The notes below the pieces were generated by a model that searched no databases, had not been told where the DNA came from, and worked only from the letters and a program-made list of their open reading frames with translations. A program made the translations under genes and the position numbers. Shown piece after piece: positions 39,501-47,756 of a stretch of DNA of 48,468 nucleotides. The stretch is from Helochares maculicollis. Lineage: Eukaryota; Arthropoda; Insecta; Coleoptera; Hydrophilidae. Numbering within the stretch: the stretch's first letter is position 1; each line of letters opens with the position of its first letter. The stretch covers positions 1 to 48,468 of the forward strand of contig JAWQRO010000214.1 in the NCBI GenBank assembly GCA_033557835.1, written 5' to 3'.

Positions 39501-42500
39501 CAAACAAAATTGCACTTTGATGTCTTTTTTAATGCACACCGACTTCGCTGCAAAAGTTCTTCTTTTGCTGTTTACTAAAGCATATCCTCAGTTGGAAAAA
39601 TGCCTTCAAACTACTTGAATCAAAGGATCGCCCACATAAAATTATTTATATTTAAAATTTCAGTTTCATCTCGTCACATTTTACTCTGTCGGTAGTTCCA
39701 TCTTGATGGGGAATCGTCAAGTACTAATAAGTGTTTAAAGAGCAAACAATTGACTATTTATTTTATTTGTTACCTAGTTAGTTTGATGATGCGTTGCTGT
39801 TTTGTTTGAACAATGTTCGGATGATTTATTTGGTTCCAAATAGTAATGAAAGAGCTCTGTAAGCTTAAATCAGTAATACTAAAAGTCCACAAGTTTCTCA
39901 TATCTAGGAAATGCAAATTGAACAGATCTAAATTTTTACTGAAAATTAGTTTTACTATCATATGTAATAAGTCTATCCTTTTCACAGAATTTTTGAATTT
40001 AAATTACTAATAACAGAAGTAGTTGTAAATAATTATTTAAGAAATATATAACTTACTACTAAAAGTAAATACTAAAAGTCCACAAGGTTTCTCACATCTA
40101 AGAAATGCAAATTGAACAGATCTACATTTTTACTGAAAAATAGTTTGACTATTTAATAAGTCTATCTTTTTCACAGAATTTTTGTATTTAAATTACTAAT
40201 AACAGAAGTAGTTGTAAACAATTATTTAAGAAGTATATTACTTCTTACAATGTTTGTGGTTTTACCTGCTCTAAATATAATAAATATTTAATAACTGTGA
40301 AACTTGGCTAGGATATGGTCAATTGATTAAATGAAATCGCACTAATTAAATAAATCAGACAGACTTCTATAGACAGTAAAACAACAAATAAGTAGAAAAT
40401 CCAAGAATAGTTAGAGTGTGGTCAAGGAATCTTGAACATGTAAATTTGTTTCTTTTTTTTAAAATTCTGTATACTACCATGCCCCCACTTTCTCTAATCT
40501 AAGATTTCTGCGAATATAATTTAGCATTCTAAATTAAAAAGTAGAAAAGGCAATGCGAACCCAGACATTATCTCTCTCTGTATTTTGTTATTCTTTTATT
40601 TTTTAACAACTATCTCAAACAACGACGGTTGGTTTCAGTTTAATATTTTTATTTTTCGGTTCCTTTACATTTGAATATTTTGATTAATTAAAGTAATATT
40701 TCAAACGTATCTTTATAATCGACTAGGCATATCTATTCGTCTTTAGTTATGTCTAGATATAATTTTTAATAAAATTGTCTGCGAAATTTGTTCTAATTTT
40801 AAGCGGTTATGGCTCATAAGGCTTATGAGTTTGTATTCGGGGTAGATCTTTGCATTCTTATGGTATATTAGTATAAAAAATTAAATTTAGATAATCTAGA
40901 GGTACTTTACATCTTGCATATATTGCACAAAATATTTGAATCATATCTAATTTTACATTTCTCAAAATTCTAATCCTGTTGCTTGACTCATTTTATTTAA
41001 AAACACATTTAAAGATAAAAAATGTGTTTCCCAGTTTGTAAGTACATAAGGAAGTATTTCGATTTCTTTCAACAAGCGTTCTATAAACTTTAGATATAAT
41101 TTATCAAATAATTCTAATTCTATTCCATTAGAGTACATTTATAGTTATTGGTCAAAGAATTTGTTGAAAATAAATGTGCTAACTAATTGAATGGTACGAA
41201 TAACTATTTTGTAAACTAGTATTTAAAGAATGTGCATTCAGAATGACACTTCAAATAAGCTGTTGTAATTCGAAAAATGCCTAATTTGCTTAATTTCAAC
41301 GTATGGAACTATTTTATTATCTTAGCTTGGATGTGAAATGTCAATTTAAATTCAAAAGCGTCGCTTCTCTGTTATGTTTGTTTGCAATTTAATGTTTGCG
41401 ATATTAATGGTTTTTGAATAGTGCAACCTTCATTTTTTTTTATTATTTTGTTTACTAAAACACGATCGTTTTTTTTAATATAATTTACTGAACCAAGCAC
41501 AGAACTGAAACAGTAGAAACAAGCTTTGGAAATTATTCTTGTACTAGATTGCTCAATAAATTTTCAGTTCGATAAGATAGAGCGTTGCTACTAGACTATT
41601 TTTGTTGCTGTGTGGGTACACTTTTTATATAAACGTATGTCATTTCACTCTGCCAATTCATACTTTTTTTAATACGGACGTGTCACAGTATTTTGTTACA
41701 ATGGAAAAATAAAAAATCGTGCAGTAATTGAATTTTTATTTTTAGAAGATTTAAGAGCAAGGGAAATTTATGGAAGAATGTTGTAAGTGTGTAAAGACTC
41801 TTCGCCTTCAATTAGTACAATAGGCATCTTATTGGATAGTGTAAGAAATCTTTTGACTGAAGTATTGGGTTTAAGAAAACTATAAAGAGTGCCGTATTCG
41901 CTAAAAATGGAACAAAAACCCATTAGAATGCGACTTTGCAATATTTCTAAAAAAATAAAATAAATTTTCTAAACGAATCCCAGTCTAGAATTTTGACCAA
42001 GAAGATGTAAGCATTAGTTTTTGTTGGGATGGGAAAGGAGTTTTGTTTGTGAATTACTTGCAAACTAGTAAATCAATAAATTCTGAACTATACTGTAACC
42101 TTTTAGACCAGTTAAAGGAAAAAATCGTAAAAAAGTCCGGTTTGCATCAGGAAAATGTACCGTATCACAAGAGCATTTTAACAGTGGCTAAAATCCATGA
42201 ATTTAAGTTCGAATTTTGGAGCATCCACCGTATTCACTAGCGATTTCTATTTGTTTCCAGAGCTAATAAAATTCATGCGTGGAAAGCGTTTTTCATCAAA
42301 TGATAACAGATGTTGAAGTGTATTTTGCAAATTTTAACTCTAGGGATGGAATTCTTAAATTAGAATCTCGCTGGCACAAGTGTATTGTTGTTTAGGGAGA
42401 CTCTACAGAAATTATAAAGTGTATTTCAAACCATAAAGTTGTGTTTTTCTTATCGAAGCGCAAAACTTTGAATTTTTCAGGATATTTATACAAAAATATT

Positions 42501-43108
42501 TAAAAAGTTTAGATTTGTCCGAGCTTCGCTTTCTAGTTAGCTCAGATGCGATAGGTTTTGAAACTGTTTCAATGATTATATTGATATATATTTTATTCAG
42601 CTGGATGAAATTTACACGAACGTCAGCTAAATAGCGGAATTCTGTATTTATAGAAAGCAAACCACACCGCATAAAGCCAAAGCATAGTCGTCGCTACCAG
42701 CAGATTTCAAAAAATACAGCCAGTGCTATAACATTGCCGTCGTCCTGGCCGCGGCGCGATATTTAATTTAGAAACAATATTACCAACCTCCTGCACTACA
42801 CGGGGATAAACCGTTCCACTAAATGAAATATTAAAAAAATAACCCACATATCTTGTTCGTAAGACCATATGGCGTAATATGTACATACCTGCCATGTGCT
42901 GCACTTTTCGATCTACTTGGTACAGTTTCGCAGTGAAAATCGCAACATTTTTCCATTTTCCACCAGCGACATGTTGTTCGGCTTTGACATAGATGTATTA
43001 TTCATTTATATAGAAAACTCTTTTTGTTTTCTGTTCCAGGGACACGACACCACGACAGCGGGCATATGTTGGGCGCTCTTTCTACTAGGCAATCATCCAG
43101 ATATACAG
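18345..43108 (+). CDS. CYP4: Cytochrome P450, CYP4 family (split gene, 3' end beyond window)
   Basis: Microsomal heme monooxygenase; insect CYP4 enzymes typically oxidise fatty acids, hormones, hydrocarbons or xenobiotics using electrons from NADPH-P450 reductase. Joining 18345-18570, 18627-18733, 19003-19093, 22051-22236, 35587-35656, one of 35968-36094 or 36479-36605, 37612-37800 and 43040-43108 gives about 355 residues in one frame, with GT-AG at every junction. Seen: membrane anchor (about 21-42), proline hinge LPGLPAYPLVG, helix-C WHRNR (W145, R149), helix-E ALDIICETAMG, and the insect CYP4 signature EVDTFMFEGHDTT spanning the last junction. The I-helix Glu (about 332) is the residue that binds heme covalently in many CYP4s. 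The ExxR motif and heme Cys are not in the window, so the gene continues to the right. The style is CYP4C-like; subfamily needs an alignment. Confidence 0.93.
18571..18626 (+). other. P450 intron 1 (56 bp)
   Basis: Very short GT-AG intron with acceptor AATTTTCAG. Reading through it hits stops in frame, so it must be removed. Confidence 0.8.
18627..18733 (+). CDS. CYP4: P450 exon 2: helix A and beta-1 region
   Basis: After two bases completing codon 76 it encodes 35 residues, with PLFRSWAG and HLTKPDHLE matching the '(G)P.FR.WLG' and 'LT.PE.(L/I)E' blocks of CYP4 proteins (beta-1 sheet and helix B start). Acceptor TTTTCAG|AT and donor GGAG|GTATGT are both good. It ends in phase 0. Confidence 0.9.
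18734..19002 (+). other. P450 intron 2 (269 bp)
   Basis: AT-rich GT-AG intron with a clear polypyrimidine tract and acceptor TTTCACTTTCAG. No other feature seen. Confidence 0.85.
19003..19093 (+). CDS. CYP4: P450 exon 3: B-C region
   Basis: Encodes 30 residues plus one base. YDSLRPWLGDGLLTSDG matches the CYP4 block 'Y..L.PWLG.GLL.S.G' just before helix C. This is substrate recognition site 1 territory in P450s. Donor GATG|GTGAGT is strong; it ends in phase 1. Confidence 0.92.
19750..20640 (+). pseudogene. LINE reverse transcriptase relic
   Basis: A decayed non-LTR retrotransposon ORF2. 19834-19881 reads NDIASYKPASLLPKMD, like 'D.ASYRPISLLP..SK'. From 20055 one frame with a few stops gives VVDFKKA (the catalytic-Asp motif 'FVDFKKAYD', here missing the second Asp), then FNILKEAQIS, then SVRQSNGISSILSNFTLEKM, matching 'GVRQGDGLSPILFNLVLEK'. 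The YADD block is degraded beyond recognition. In the same frame, 20385-20639 is open and matches the thumb region (KTEYISIDKNGIK; YSLGYNKTNN). Same frame over 580 bases with point stops means old but little rearranged. Clade not assigned. Confidence 0.75.
20999..21233 (+). mobile_element. Mariner 3'-end fragment with terminal inverted repeat
   Basis: The C-terminus of a mariner transposase is readable (GKRFSSN-type start, then FRDGIYKLESR.NKCIDVQGD) with two stops. It is followed by a terminal repeat whose outer end reads, on the minus strand, TAGGTTGGCTAATAAGTG, close to the well-known 'GGTTGGCTGATAAG' insect mariner end. The left part of the element is missing. Inside, a ~20-bp segment (AAAATGTATTTCAA...) is duplicated in tandem at 21151-21193. 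The copy at 41547-42483 is of the same family. Confidence 0.75.
22051..22236 (+). CDS. CYP4: P450 exon 4: helices C to E
   Basis: Encodes 61 whole codons between two split ones. AKWHRNRKLITPTFHFQIL is the hallmark CYP4 helix-C block; the Trp and Arg of WxxxR contact the heme propionates. FPI-like IYPFITHCALDIIC follows as helix E. Acceptor TTTATTTCAG|GA and donor TGTG|GTAAGT are strong. It ends in phase 1, and the split codon is GAG (Glu), giving the conserved CETAMG. Confidence 0.95.
25083..26344 (-). mobile_element. Mariner element with inverted repeats
   Basis: A 1262-bp element flanked by TA on both sides (25081-25082 and 26345-26346). Its ends are inverted repeats: GGGGGACCGGAAAGTAACGTC at the left and, reading inward from the right, GGAGGATCGGAAAGTAATGTC, 18 of 21 identical. 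Length, TA target and content are those of a full-length mariner. The insertion is antisense to the P450 gene within its intron 4. Confidence 0.9.
25151..26182 (-). pseudogene. Mariner transposase (three in-frame stops)
   Basis: Reading from ATG at 26182 to TAG at 25151 gives 344 codons, the usual mariner length, in a single unshifted frame broken by TAA at 25811 and two TGA codons. The N-terminus (IPEEHIRHCMLFEFRKGNTA) has the mariner DNA-binding helix-turn-helix layout with the WFFKFRSG motif. Catalytic region: TEDQKWVLYD (first Asp), LQHDNAGTH (second Asp), PYSPDIALSDNHLF (third Asp of the D,D34D triad). The last TGA falls where LFRSL is expected, consistent with a CpG transition. Inactive as a protein. 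Confidence 0.88.
27226..28543 (+). mobile_element. Mariner element, full length, near-perfect inverted repeats
   Basis: A 1318-bp element flanked by TA (27224-27225 and 28544-28545). The left end begins CGAGGTGTGTTCAATAAGTA. The right end, reversed, begins CGAGGTGTGTTCAAAAAGTA. Over the outer ~31 bases there are only two mismatches. The good ends and unshifted reading frame suggest a younger insertion than the neighbouring mariner. It lies in intron 4, sense to the P450 gene. Confidence 0.93.
27386..28489 (+). pseudogene. Mariner transposase (two in-frame TAG stops)
   Basis: One frame runs to TAA at 28487-28489, interrupted only by TAG at 27785 and TAG at 28364. No ATG lies near the expected N-terminus; the frame opens upstream at a TTG, so the original start has probably mutated. 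Domains: N-terminal helix-turn-helix (KFCVKNEIKFADAFRTL... with VYRWYKMFSEGRED), second HTH (ITFREVAEDLDISIGSCHSI), then the catalytic core with PGDESWVYSYD, LLHHDNAPAP and SDLASCDFFLFP. Exactly 34 residues separate the last two Asp, the mariner D,D34D signature. The C-terminal WKKRWHKCIISHG is typical. Confidence 0.92.
29080..30010 (-). pseudogene. LINE (Jockey-type) reverse transcriptase relic
   Basis: Minus-strand blocks occur in RT order. Near 29725-29668, GLLHRSI*SLVLYIIYVF resembles 'GLPQGS.LSP.LYIIYI'. Near 29630-29599, QFADLICIYTK resembles the catalytic 'FADD...' motif with one Asp lost. A segment ending in WMSEHRKYNV resembles the helix with 'W......N..K'. Near 29470-29396, VQSIKFLGLYLDQKLNFSSH matches the 'FLGL.LD.KLN....H' block. 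Finally 29296-29087 is open (KAFIMSILDYN...) like 'YK..IRS.LDYG'. Several frame changes and stops show it is dead. Jockey-like in style; clade not tested. Confidence 0.7.
32190..33130 (-). pseudogene. Penelope-like element reverse transcriptase relic
   Basis: Minus-strand blocks match the Penelope-like RT in order: IISL*TNIPLELVNE (about 33040-32998; the 'D..SLFTN(I/V)PL' block); NKTFGCAMRKLFSIIIANMI (about 32890-32830; 'QTFGCAMG.PLSPI.AN...L'); VRYVDDLLLKYPK (about 32767-32729; the catalytic 'RYVDD' motif); IDWYQNPTYN (the 'WY.KPT.SGR' block); and ENGYLTNLIK at the start of an open stretch 32461-32190 (the 'NGYP...I' block after the RT). Frameshifts and stops separate the blocks. The GIY-YIG endonuclease part was not found. 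Penelope-like elements are distinguished from LINEs by these very blocks, so the call is fairly firm. Confidence 0.8.
33131..35586. other. Intron 4 right portion, nothing recognised
   Basis: AT-rich, with a GC-richer segment at about 34760-35100 that has an antisense open frame of 106 codons without family resemblance. The last bases form the acceptor of P450 exon 5. Confidence 0.4.
35587..35656 (+). CDS. CYP4: P450 exon 5: start of helix F
   Basis: Completes the Glu split with exon 4 and encodes TAMGVQIDAMKGKNHQYVDAVY plus two bases. CETAMG.QI.A and YV.AVY are conserved CYP4 blocks at the end of helix E and start of helix F. Acceptor TTCCAG|AG; donor TATGG|GTAAGG. It ends in phase 2, and the following A of either alternative exon makes GGA (Gly). 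Too short to be found by open-frame length. Confidence 0.9.
35968..36094 (+). CDS. CYP4: P450 exon 6a: alternative F-G exon, version a
   Basis: 127 nt: one base completing Gly plus 42 codons, starting MSQLTMERSLKPWLSSDF and ending HVFTYK. KPWL..DFIY matches the CYP4 'KPWL.PD.IF' F-G loop, and FLNILHVFT the start of helix G. Acceptor CATTTTTCAG is strong; donor CAAG|GTAGAA is acceptable. Phase 2 in, phase 0 out, exactly as in exon 6b. Either exon fits the same slot. Confidence 0.92.
36095..36478 (+). other. 384-bp interval between the alternative exons
   Basis: Bounded by GT and AG, so the two exons could in principle be spliced together. Doing so puts exon 6b in the wrong frame, with a TGA after 16 codons. 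It is AT-rich with no further feature seen. Confidence 0.8.
36479..36605 (+). CDS. CYP4: P450 exon 6b: alternative F-G exon, version b
   Basis: 127 nt: one base plus 42 codons, starting ISSIMSERGTKPWLGNDF and ending HAFTTK. It shares 24 of 42 residues with exon 6a, including KPWL, DFIYS, RGKL, LH.FT and the final K. The differences cluster in the first ten residues and in the F-G loop. Acceptor TGTTGCAG has a weaker pyrimidine tract than exon 6a; donor TAAG|GTAAAT is acceptable. No stops, so it looks under coding constraint. Confidence 0.92.
36606..37611 (+). other. P450 intron after exon 6b (1.0 kb)
   Basis: GT-AG intron, AT-rich. I looked for a third copy of the KPWL-type exon here and between exons 5 and 6a and found none. 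Acceptor: CTTTCCAG. Confidence 0.8.
37612..37800 (+). CDS. CYP4: P450 exon 7: helices G-H to start of helix I
   Basis: 63 codons, phase 0 at both ends. VIQERK opens with the CYP4 'VI.ERK' helix-G block. KKRRMAFLDLLIEAS matches 'KKR.AFLDLLLE', and REEVDTFMFE ends exactly at the Glu that in many CYP4 enzymes is esterified to the heme. Donor TGAG|GTAAGA is strong. The first codon follows the AAG that ends either alternative exon. Confidence 0.95.
39872..40248. repeat. Tandem duplication, two ~190-bp copies
   Basis: 39872-40063 and 40064-40248 are near-identical direct copies; each begins AGTA(A)ATACTAAAAGTCCAC and ends near TTATTTAAGAA. Differences are a scatter of substitutions and small indels. 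There is no coding potential. The similarity indicates a recent local duplication in intron 7. Confidence 0.9.
41547..42483 (+). mobile_element. Internally deleted mariner (same family as 20999-21233)
   Basis: The left end after TA (41545-41546) shares GTTCGATAAGA and the spacing of the family's terminal repeat; the right end shares CTTATCGAAGCGCAA before decaying. At about 940 bp it is shorter than the usual 1.3 kb. N-terminal pieces (AVIEFLFLEDLRAREIYGRM near 41720-41782) and C-terminal pieces (VLFVNYLQTSKSINSELYCN; HPPYS; SDFYLFPELIKFMRGKRF) survive in several frames. The middle is missing. The second catalytic site reads HQEN instead of HQDN. Confidence 0.78.
43040..43108 (+). CDS. CYP4: P450 exon 8: helix I
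   Basis: 23 codons, phase 0 at both ends: GHDTTTAGICWALFLLG then NHPDIQ. GHDTT holds the Thr that guides proton delivery to bound oxygen, and LG.HP..Q is the conserved end of helix I. Acceptor CTGTTCCAG; donor ACAG|GTAAAA. It is the last P450 exon I can find in the window. Confidence 0.95.
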
Positions 43109-44750
43109 GTAAAAGCGTGAACAGTAATTAATTTCACCCAGCATCCCTCATTCCTTTCGAAATCAATATCTATTAGTTTCCCGTTGCGGGCGCAATTTTT
43201 CATAGAAATATATATAAAACTACCATCTGCCGATCTGAAGCACTCTTCATCGATATTTGAGTTTCCAAGGGTGTCAGCCATGGTTATTGCACCAATAACA
43301 AATGGAGAGTGTCTGGTTGGGTCGAGAAACTTAGATAACGAGCGTCCTCGCATGGGGCTACGTGCAACTAGCTGGCTTACGATATCCTGTCAGGAAGGAT
43401 ATTTGCCGCCGCTCCAACCAACTGTCAACTCAGATGTTATTGGACTTCACGCTGAGGCCTCGGCAATAACTCCGAATAAAAATAAATGGTTGAGGATTGG
43501 CTGTGCAGAAGCGAGTCGAGGCTGAGAATAAATTTTAAAGTCGTCATCTCGTGATGGCTCTCTGATTTTCGTGGCGAAGATATCTTTTATTTATTTCTAG
43601 CAAATGATTTTTGCCCATTCGCCAATACCAACAAGTGGCCCGAGAGTCCTTAACTGGACGATTTCAGGTGCTTAAAATAGATGAAAGCTCTTTCCGTTCG
43701 AACTTTCCCGAGCTGAAACAACAGAAGCATAAAAGTTTATCAATTATTAAGCCATTTCATACTTTTCTCTTGCGATTGCGAAGTTTTTAAGTGTTTGCCT
43801 AATTGCAACAAGATGTAACTGCTGGATTCATTATCAACTGCGACAAGACCCACTTCATGTTCTTATATAAAAGACGGCAAATGGGGTTTTAATAAAGAAC
43901 TTCACTTTAGAGCTCTAATTGGATGGGAAACGGAATATCTACAGTCTTTAATAGTTCGGACAAAAAACAAATTTGAAACAAATAAAATGAGCTCTTTGTA
44001 AGCGTGCAAGCTTAGTGGAACCTTAGAAATTGCATATTCTACACTGTTCTATATATAGTAATATTACTCGCTTAATTAACATCCATTTTGATGAATAAAT
44101 TCGAAGATGCTTTTTATCAAAAACTACTGTCTTTGGAGGGTTTTGGCTATTCTTAATATAATCTTATTTGAAAAGTTTCATTATGAACAACAAAAGTGTC
44201 TTAAAATTTTCATTTCTTGAAAATCTTTTTGTATTTATTGCAAATATCTCTACAAAGAAATAGATTAAGGAAATTACTTATCAGAATGACTCAATCAACT
44301 ATCGTGATCGGTTGAGGCGTAGCCGTTTGCTTTTCGATTATGTGTCTTGGTTTGTTCCATGTCTGTGAGCATATGAAACGAACGAAAGAAAAGTATTACG
44401 CCATCAAAAGCATCAACATTTTAAATCTAGAAACATTTCAATATTAAAAGCCTAAATTTAAATTTTTCGAATCAAAATGTAATTTGTCATTAAGATCGTC
44501 CATTGATTATTTAATGTCCACAAATATTTCACTTACAAGAACACAGGCAAGATTTGATAATAATATAAATCTGCTGGTGCTGTACTAAGTTATTACTATA
44601 CACCCCCATATAAAGGAGTGTATACAGGAGACGCTCCTTTCTCATTTTAAACTCACATGACCTGATAGCAATGTATAGTTCAACTCGTAGACACTATTAT
44701 CAAATTATAATTCCCAGAATACTTTCAAAAAGATCAATTAAGCTTTTATT

Positions 44751-46176
44751 CAGGGTGTTGCAGAATTAATTTCCAATACTCAACCCACATGTTAAGAACG
44801 CCGATGGAACCACGACCTGGTATTTTCCAAGTATAAATAAAAATCTTAAAAATTTGGCTAATTTGGGATTTCTGGCATAATTGAAATGATGCCGATAGAC
44901 CCTGCTGGTTAAAAGAATATTTTGCAGACATAACGGCACCGTTATTGCTATAAAAATAACGGTATCACAATCAAACACGTCGTTAGATCCTTCAAAACAT
45001 CGAAATTAAATTTTTTCATGAACGCCAAACCGTCCTTATCAAAGAGAAACAGAAAAAGAACATAAAAAACAATCAAAGTCAAACTTTATAGCTTCGCGTG
45101 ACCTCGAAAAAAGATCGTTTTGTATTAATATCTTTAGCCGCAAGAAAGACGATTACATCATACATCGCAAACGTCACCTTTATCTCTTTCTATAAAATAC
45201 TGGCATCACAATCAAAACAAAGCGATAGATCCATCATAATCACGAGATAAAATTATTTCGCGAACACAAAACCTTCCTAATAACATGAAGACAGAAAAAA
45301 GAACATAAACAACCATTTAATTAAAATTTTATTCGAGCGCGTTGTTTTTTAAACTGGAAAGAATTTCATTATTTTAATTTACATTACCGCCGCAAGAAGG
45401 GCGGTTACATCATACATAGCAAACTAAACAATATCTTACTTGTCGACATTCTTTATCGTTAAAATACGATGGCTACTTAAATACGGTGGAATAGAGTCAA
45501 TTTCTATCACAACTAATAGTGCAAATTCATGTTATTGCGATGACAGACTGATCCAACAGTCTCCTTTTATTTATAACACATGCATTGCTTCTCTTGCGTC
45601 TGTGGTTGTAAATTTTTTGCGCTTTACGTTTTTTGATGAGCATCCGCTTTCGTGTTTATTACTTTGTTTACAATAAAATGATGGTTTTTCTTGTTTCGTG
45701 CTTAGTAAGTTCAGATGATTTGCCTATTAGTAAATATACCTTTCTTTGAATATGGTATAAAGAACAGTTTAGCTAACTTGCGTAATAGTAAATAATGTAT
45801 TAAAAACAAATTGAGATGAACGCAACCCGACCAAACACGTGGAGCTCGTTTAATCTCACCGGTTAAAATTTATTGGGCTGTTAACTTTTTTCGCTCGTCT
45901 TTATTTCTTTTCAACGAGAGTTTTTTAATATTATTTGGTCTCGAGTCCAGATGAATTAAGCGTAAATAAAAGGTAATTTTTTGAAATACCGATAAAATTC
46001 GTCTGTCTTCGTTCGACCGACGACATATGGAATTCCAACAGTGGTTCTTAATATGTACATGTAATTAATATCTCGGTTACTAATTATACCTCAAAGTGCA
46101 AACAAAAACCTATCACTTATTATTTCTAATATCTACCACCCCTTTAAGTTTGGTAACTTAATTTTGAAACACCCTG
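44751..46176. mobile_element. Candidate non-autonomous inverted-repeat element
   Basis: The left end CAGGGTGTTGCAGAATTAAT and the right end reversed, CAGGGTGTTTCAAAATTAAG, match at 17 of 20 positions, and the similarity continues for roughly ten more bases with an indel. The ends are 1426 bp apart. The interior shows no transposase and carries diverged tandem repeats. The target-site duplication is not clear, and the superfamily cannot be named. Confidence 0.55.
44935..45475. repeat. Diverged tandem repeat, period about 240-265 bp
   Basis: Recurring words mark two to three decayed units: AAAATAACGGTATCACAATC (44954), AAAATACTGGCATCACAATC (45194) and AAAATACGATGGCTAC (45461). Similarly CGCAAGAAAGACGATTACAT (45139) recurs as CGCAAGAAGGGCGGTTACAT (45391), each followed by CATACAT.GCAAAC. 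Units are well diverged and lie inside the inverted-repeat element. Confidence 0.6.
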
Positions 46177-46391
46177 TATAATATATATCTGTCTAATGTA
46201 TGGATCATTTTTAGAAACACGCAAAAACTACTAGATGTATAAAGATGAATTGCGGGATGACGTAGCAGATGACGCCACTTTTGTTATGTAAACAGCTTCA
46301 GTTTGTTGGTATAACTTGTGCTTGTGCATTTAAAAGTAAATTTGCCAACACATTAAAAGCGGTGGCTTAAATTTTTTGTAGCCGTTTGGAA

Positions 46392-47352
46392 ATGCCGAAT
46401 TTCGTTGCGATAAAGGACATTTTGCGTGAAATTCTTTTGCATTACTTCATTTTCGTTAAATCATCTACGGATTGCCATTAATTGCTTGTAGAGGCTTATA
46501 AGACTCATGTTCCAAGCGTGACAATTATGGAAAGGTGGATTGCCTGGTTCAAGTAGCGATATAAACGTGCACAATAAGACCAATGAATAGTCACCGAATA
46601 ATTGAAGATGCGAAATTGCTGGTATTATTAAACGATAGACACACTCAAACACAGCAACAGCTCTCAGAAGGCTTGGGTGTAACCCGAGCAAGCCTCAACA
46701 TGCGTTTGAAAGTCATGGGAAAAATTCAGAAGGATGATAAATTCTACGTGAACTGTACCTAAACAAAAAGCAGAAAGAAAACTGAAAAATCAAGTCAGCA
46801 ATACTGTTTCAACGGCATGAAAATATAAGCTTTTTCACCGATTCATAATAGGGGATGAAAAATTGAAGTTTATCGACAATCCTAAATGTAATATGGTTAG
46901 CCCAGGTAAAGCTGCTCCATCAATATCACGGCATGATCGTTTCGACCGGGAAACAATGCTTTGTGTTCGGTGGGATCACATGGATATGGTATACTAAGAG
47001 CTACTAAAAATATGGAGAAACGCTTAATAGAGAATGCTACCGAGAAAAATTAATTAAATTAAACCATACTATCATTGCCAGATTGGGCAAGACGACAAGG
47101 CAACATGTTTTTGCTCTATGCCAACGTACCGTCACATACCATCAAACGGGTCAAACACACCTTGTCTGCGATGAAGTGGGATGTGTGGTCTCACCCGTCG
47201 TATTCTCCAGACTCTTACTACTACTTGTTCAGGTCGATGGAGCAAATGGGAGCCACATATTTTTGCCTCAACAATTTTATCGCGACAGTATTCACCAATG
47301 GTTACAAAGATTGCAAAGATGTATAAATTCAAATGGAACATCCTTTGAATAA
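46392..47352 (+). pseudogene. Mariner transposase relic
   Basis: Begins ATG at 46392 (MPNFVAIKDILREILLHYF) and ends TAA at 47350-47352 after SNGTSFE, the expected mariner C-terminus. In between, in shifted frames: a helix-turn-helix (THTQTQQQLSEGLGV), the first catalytic block IGDEKLKFIDNPK, the 'ANVPSHT' remnant of the second, and HPSYSPDSYYYLFRSM for the third. Many stops and frameshifts. Terminal repeats were not found. This is a different lineage from the other three mariners here. Confidence 0.8.
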
Positions 47353-47756
47353 ATCAATTAAGTTTTCAATTTCAAACATTGCGTTTTAATTCCACATAAA
47401 ATCTGCTTTTCATATTTATGCACCTAGCGCACAAAATTTAGAAGCCAAATCAATTGACTATTTTCTTTAAAGGGCAATTGTAAGCATTACTTTAATAGTA
47501 ATGTAAAGAATTCTGGGACAATAAATAGTTGTTTATTAATTCAGAACAATTAAAAAAAATTAATAGAAAATACTTTTTACCATATAGTGAATTTTCCATC
47601 TTGGTATTATATTATGTAAAATTTCCAATTGTTTTTCACATATATTTTATTTAAATAGAACTACTCCTAAGTAGTTTATTAGAGTAAAAAAATCTAATTT
47701 CCTGATTTTAGCGGTTCTTCACCTCCAATCATTTCTAAATGATAATATATGTCATA

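Larger units (their letters stand above)
37801..43039 (+). other. P450 intron 7 (5.24 kb)
   Basis: GT-AG intron. It holds a GC-richer block at about 37900-39420 with no sustained frame, a ~193-bp tandem duplication (39872-40248) and a deleted mariner (41547-about 42483). 40250-41540 is AT-rich with nothing recognised. Confidence 0.8.

Noticed and set aside
45440..45676. 78-codon frame inside the inverted-repeat element
   Set aside because: No transposase motif and it overlaps the tandem-repeat remnant; not supported as a gene.
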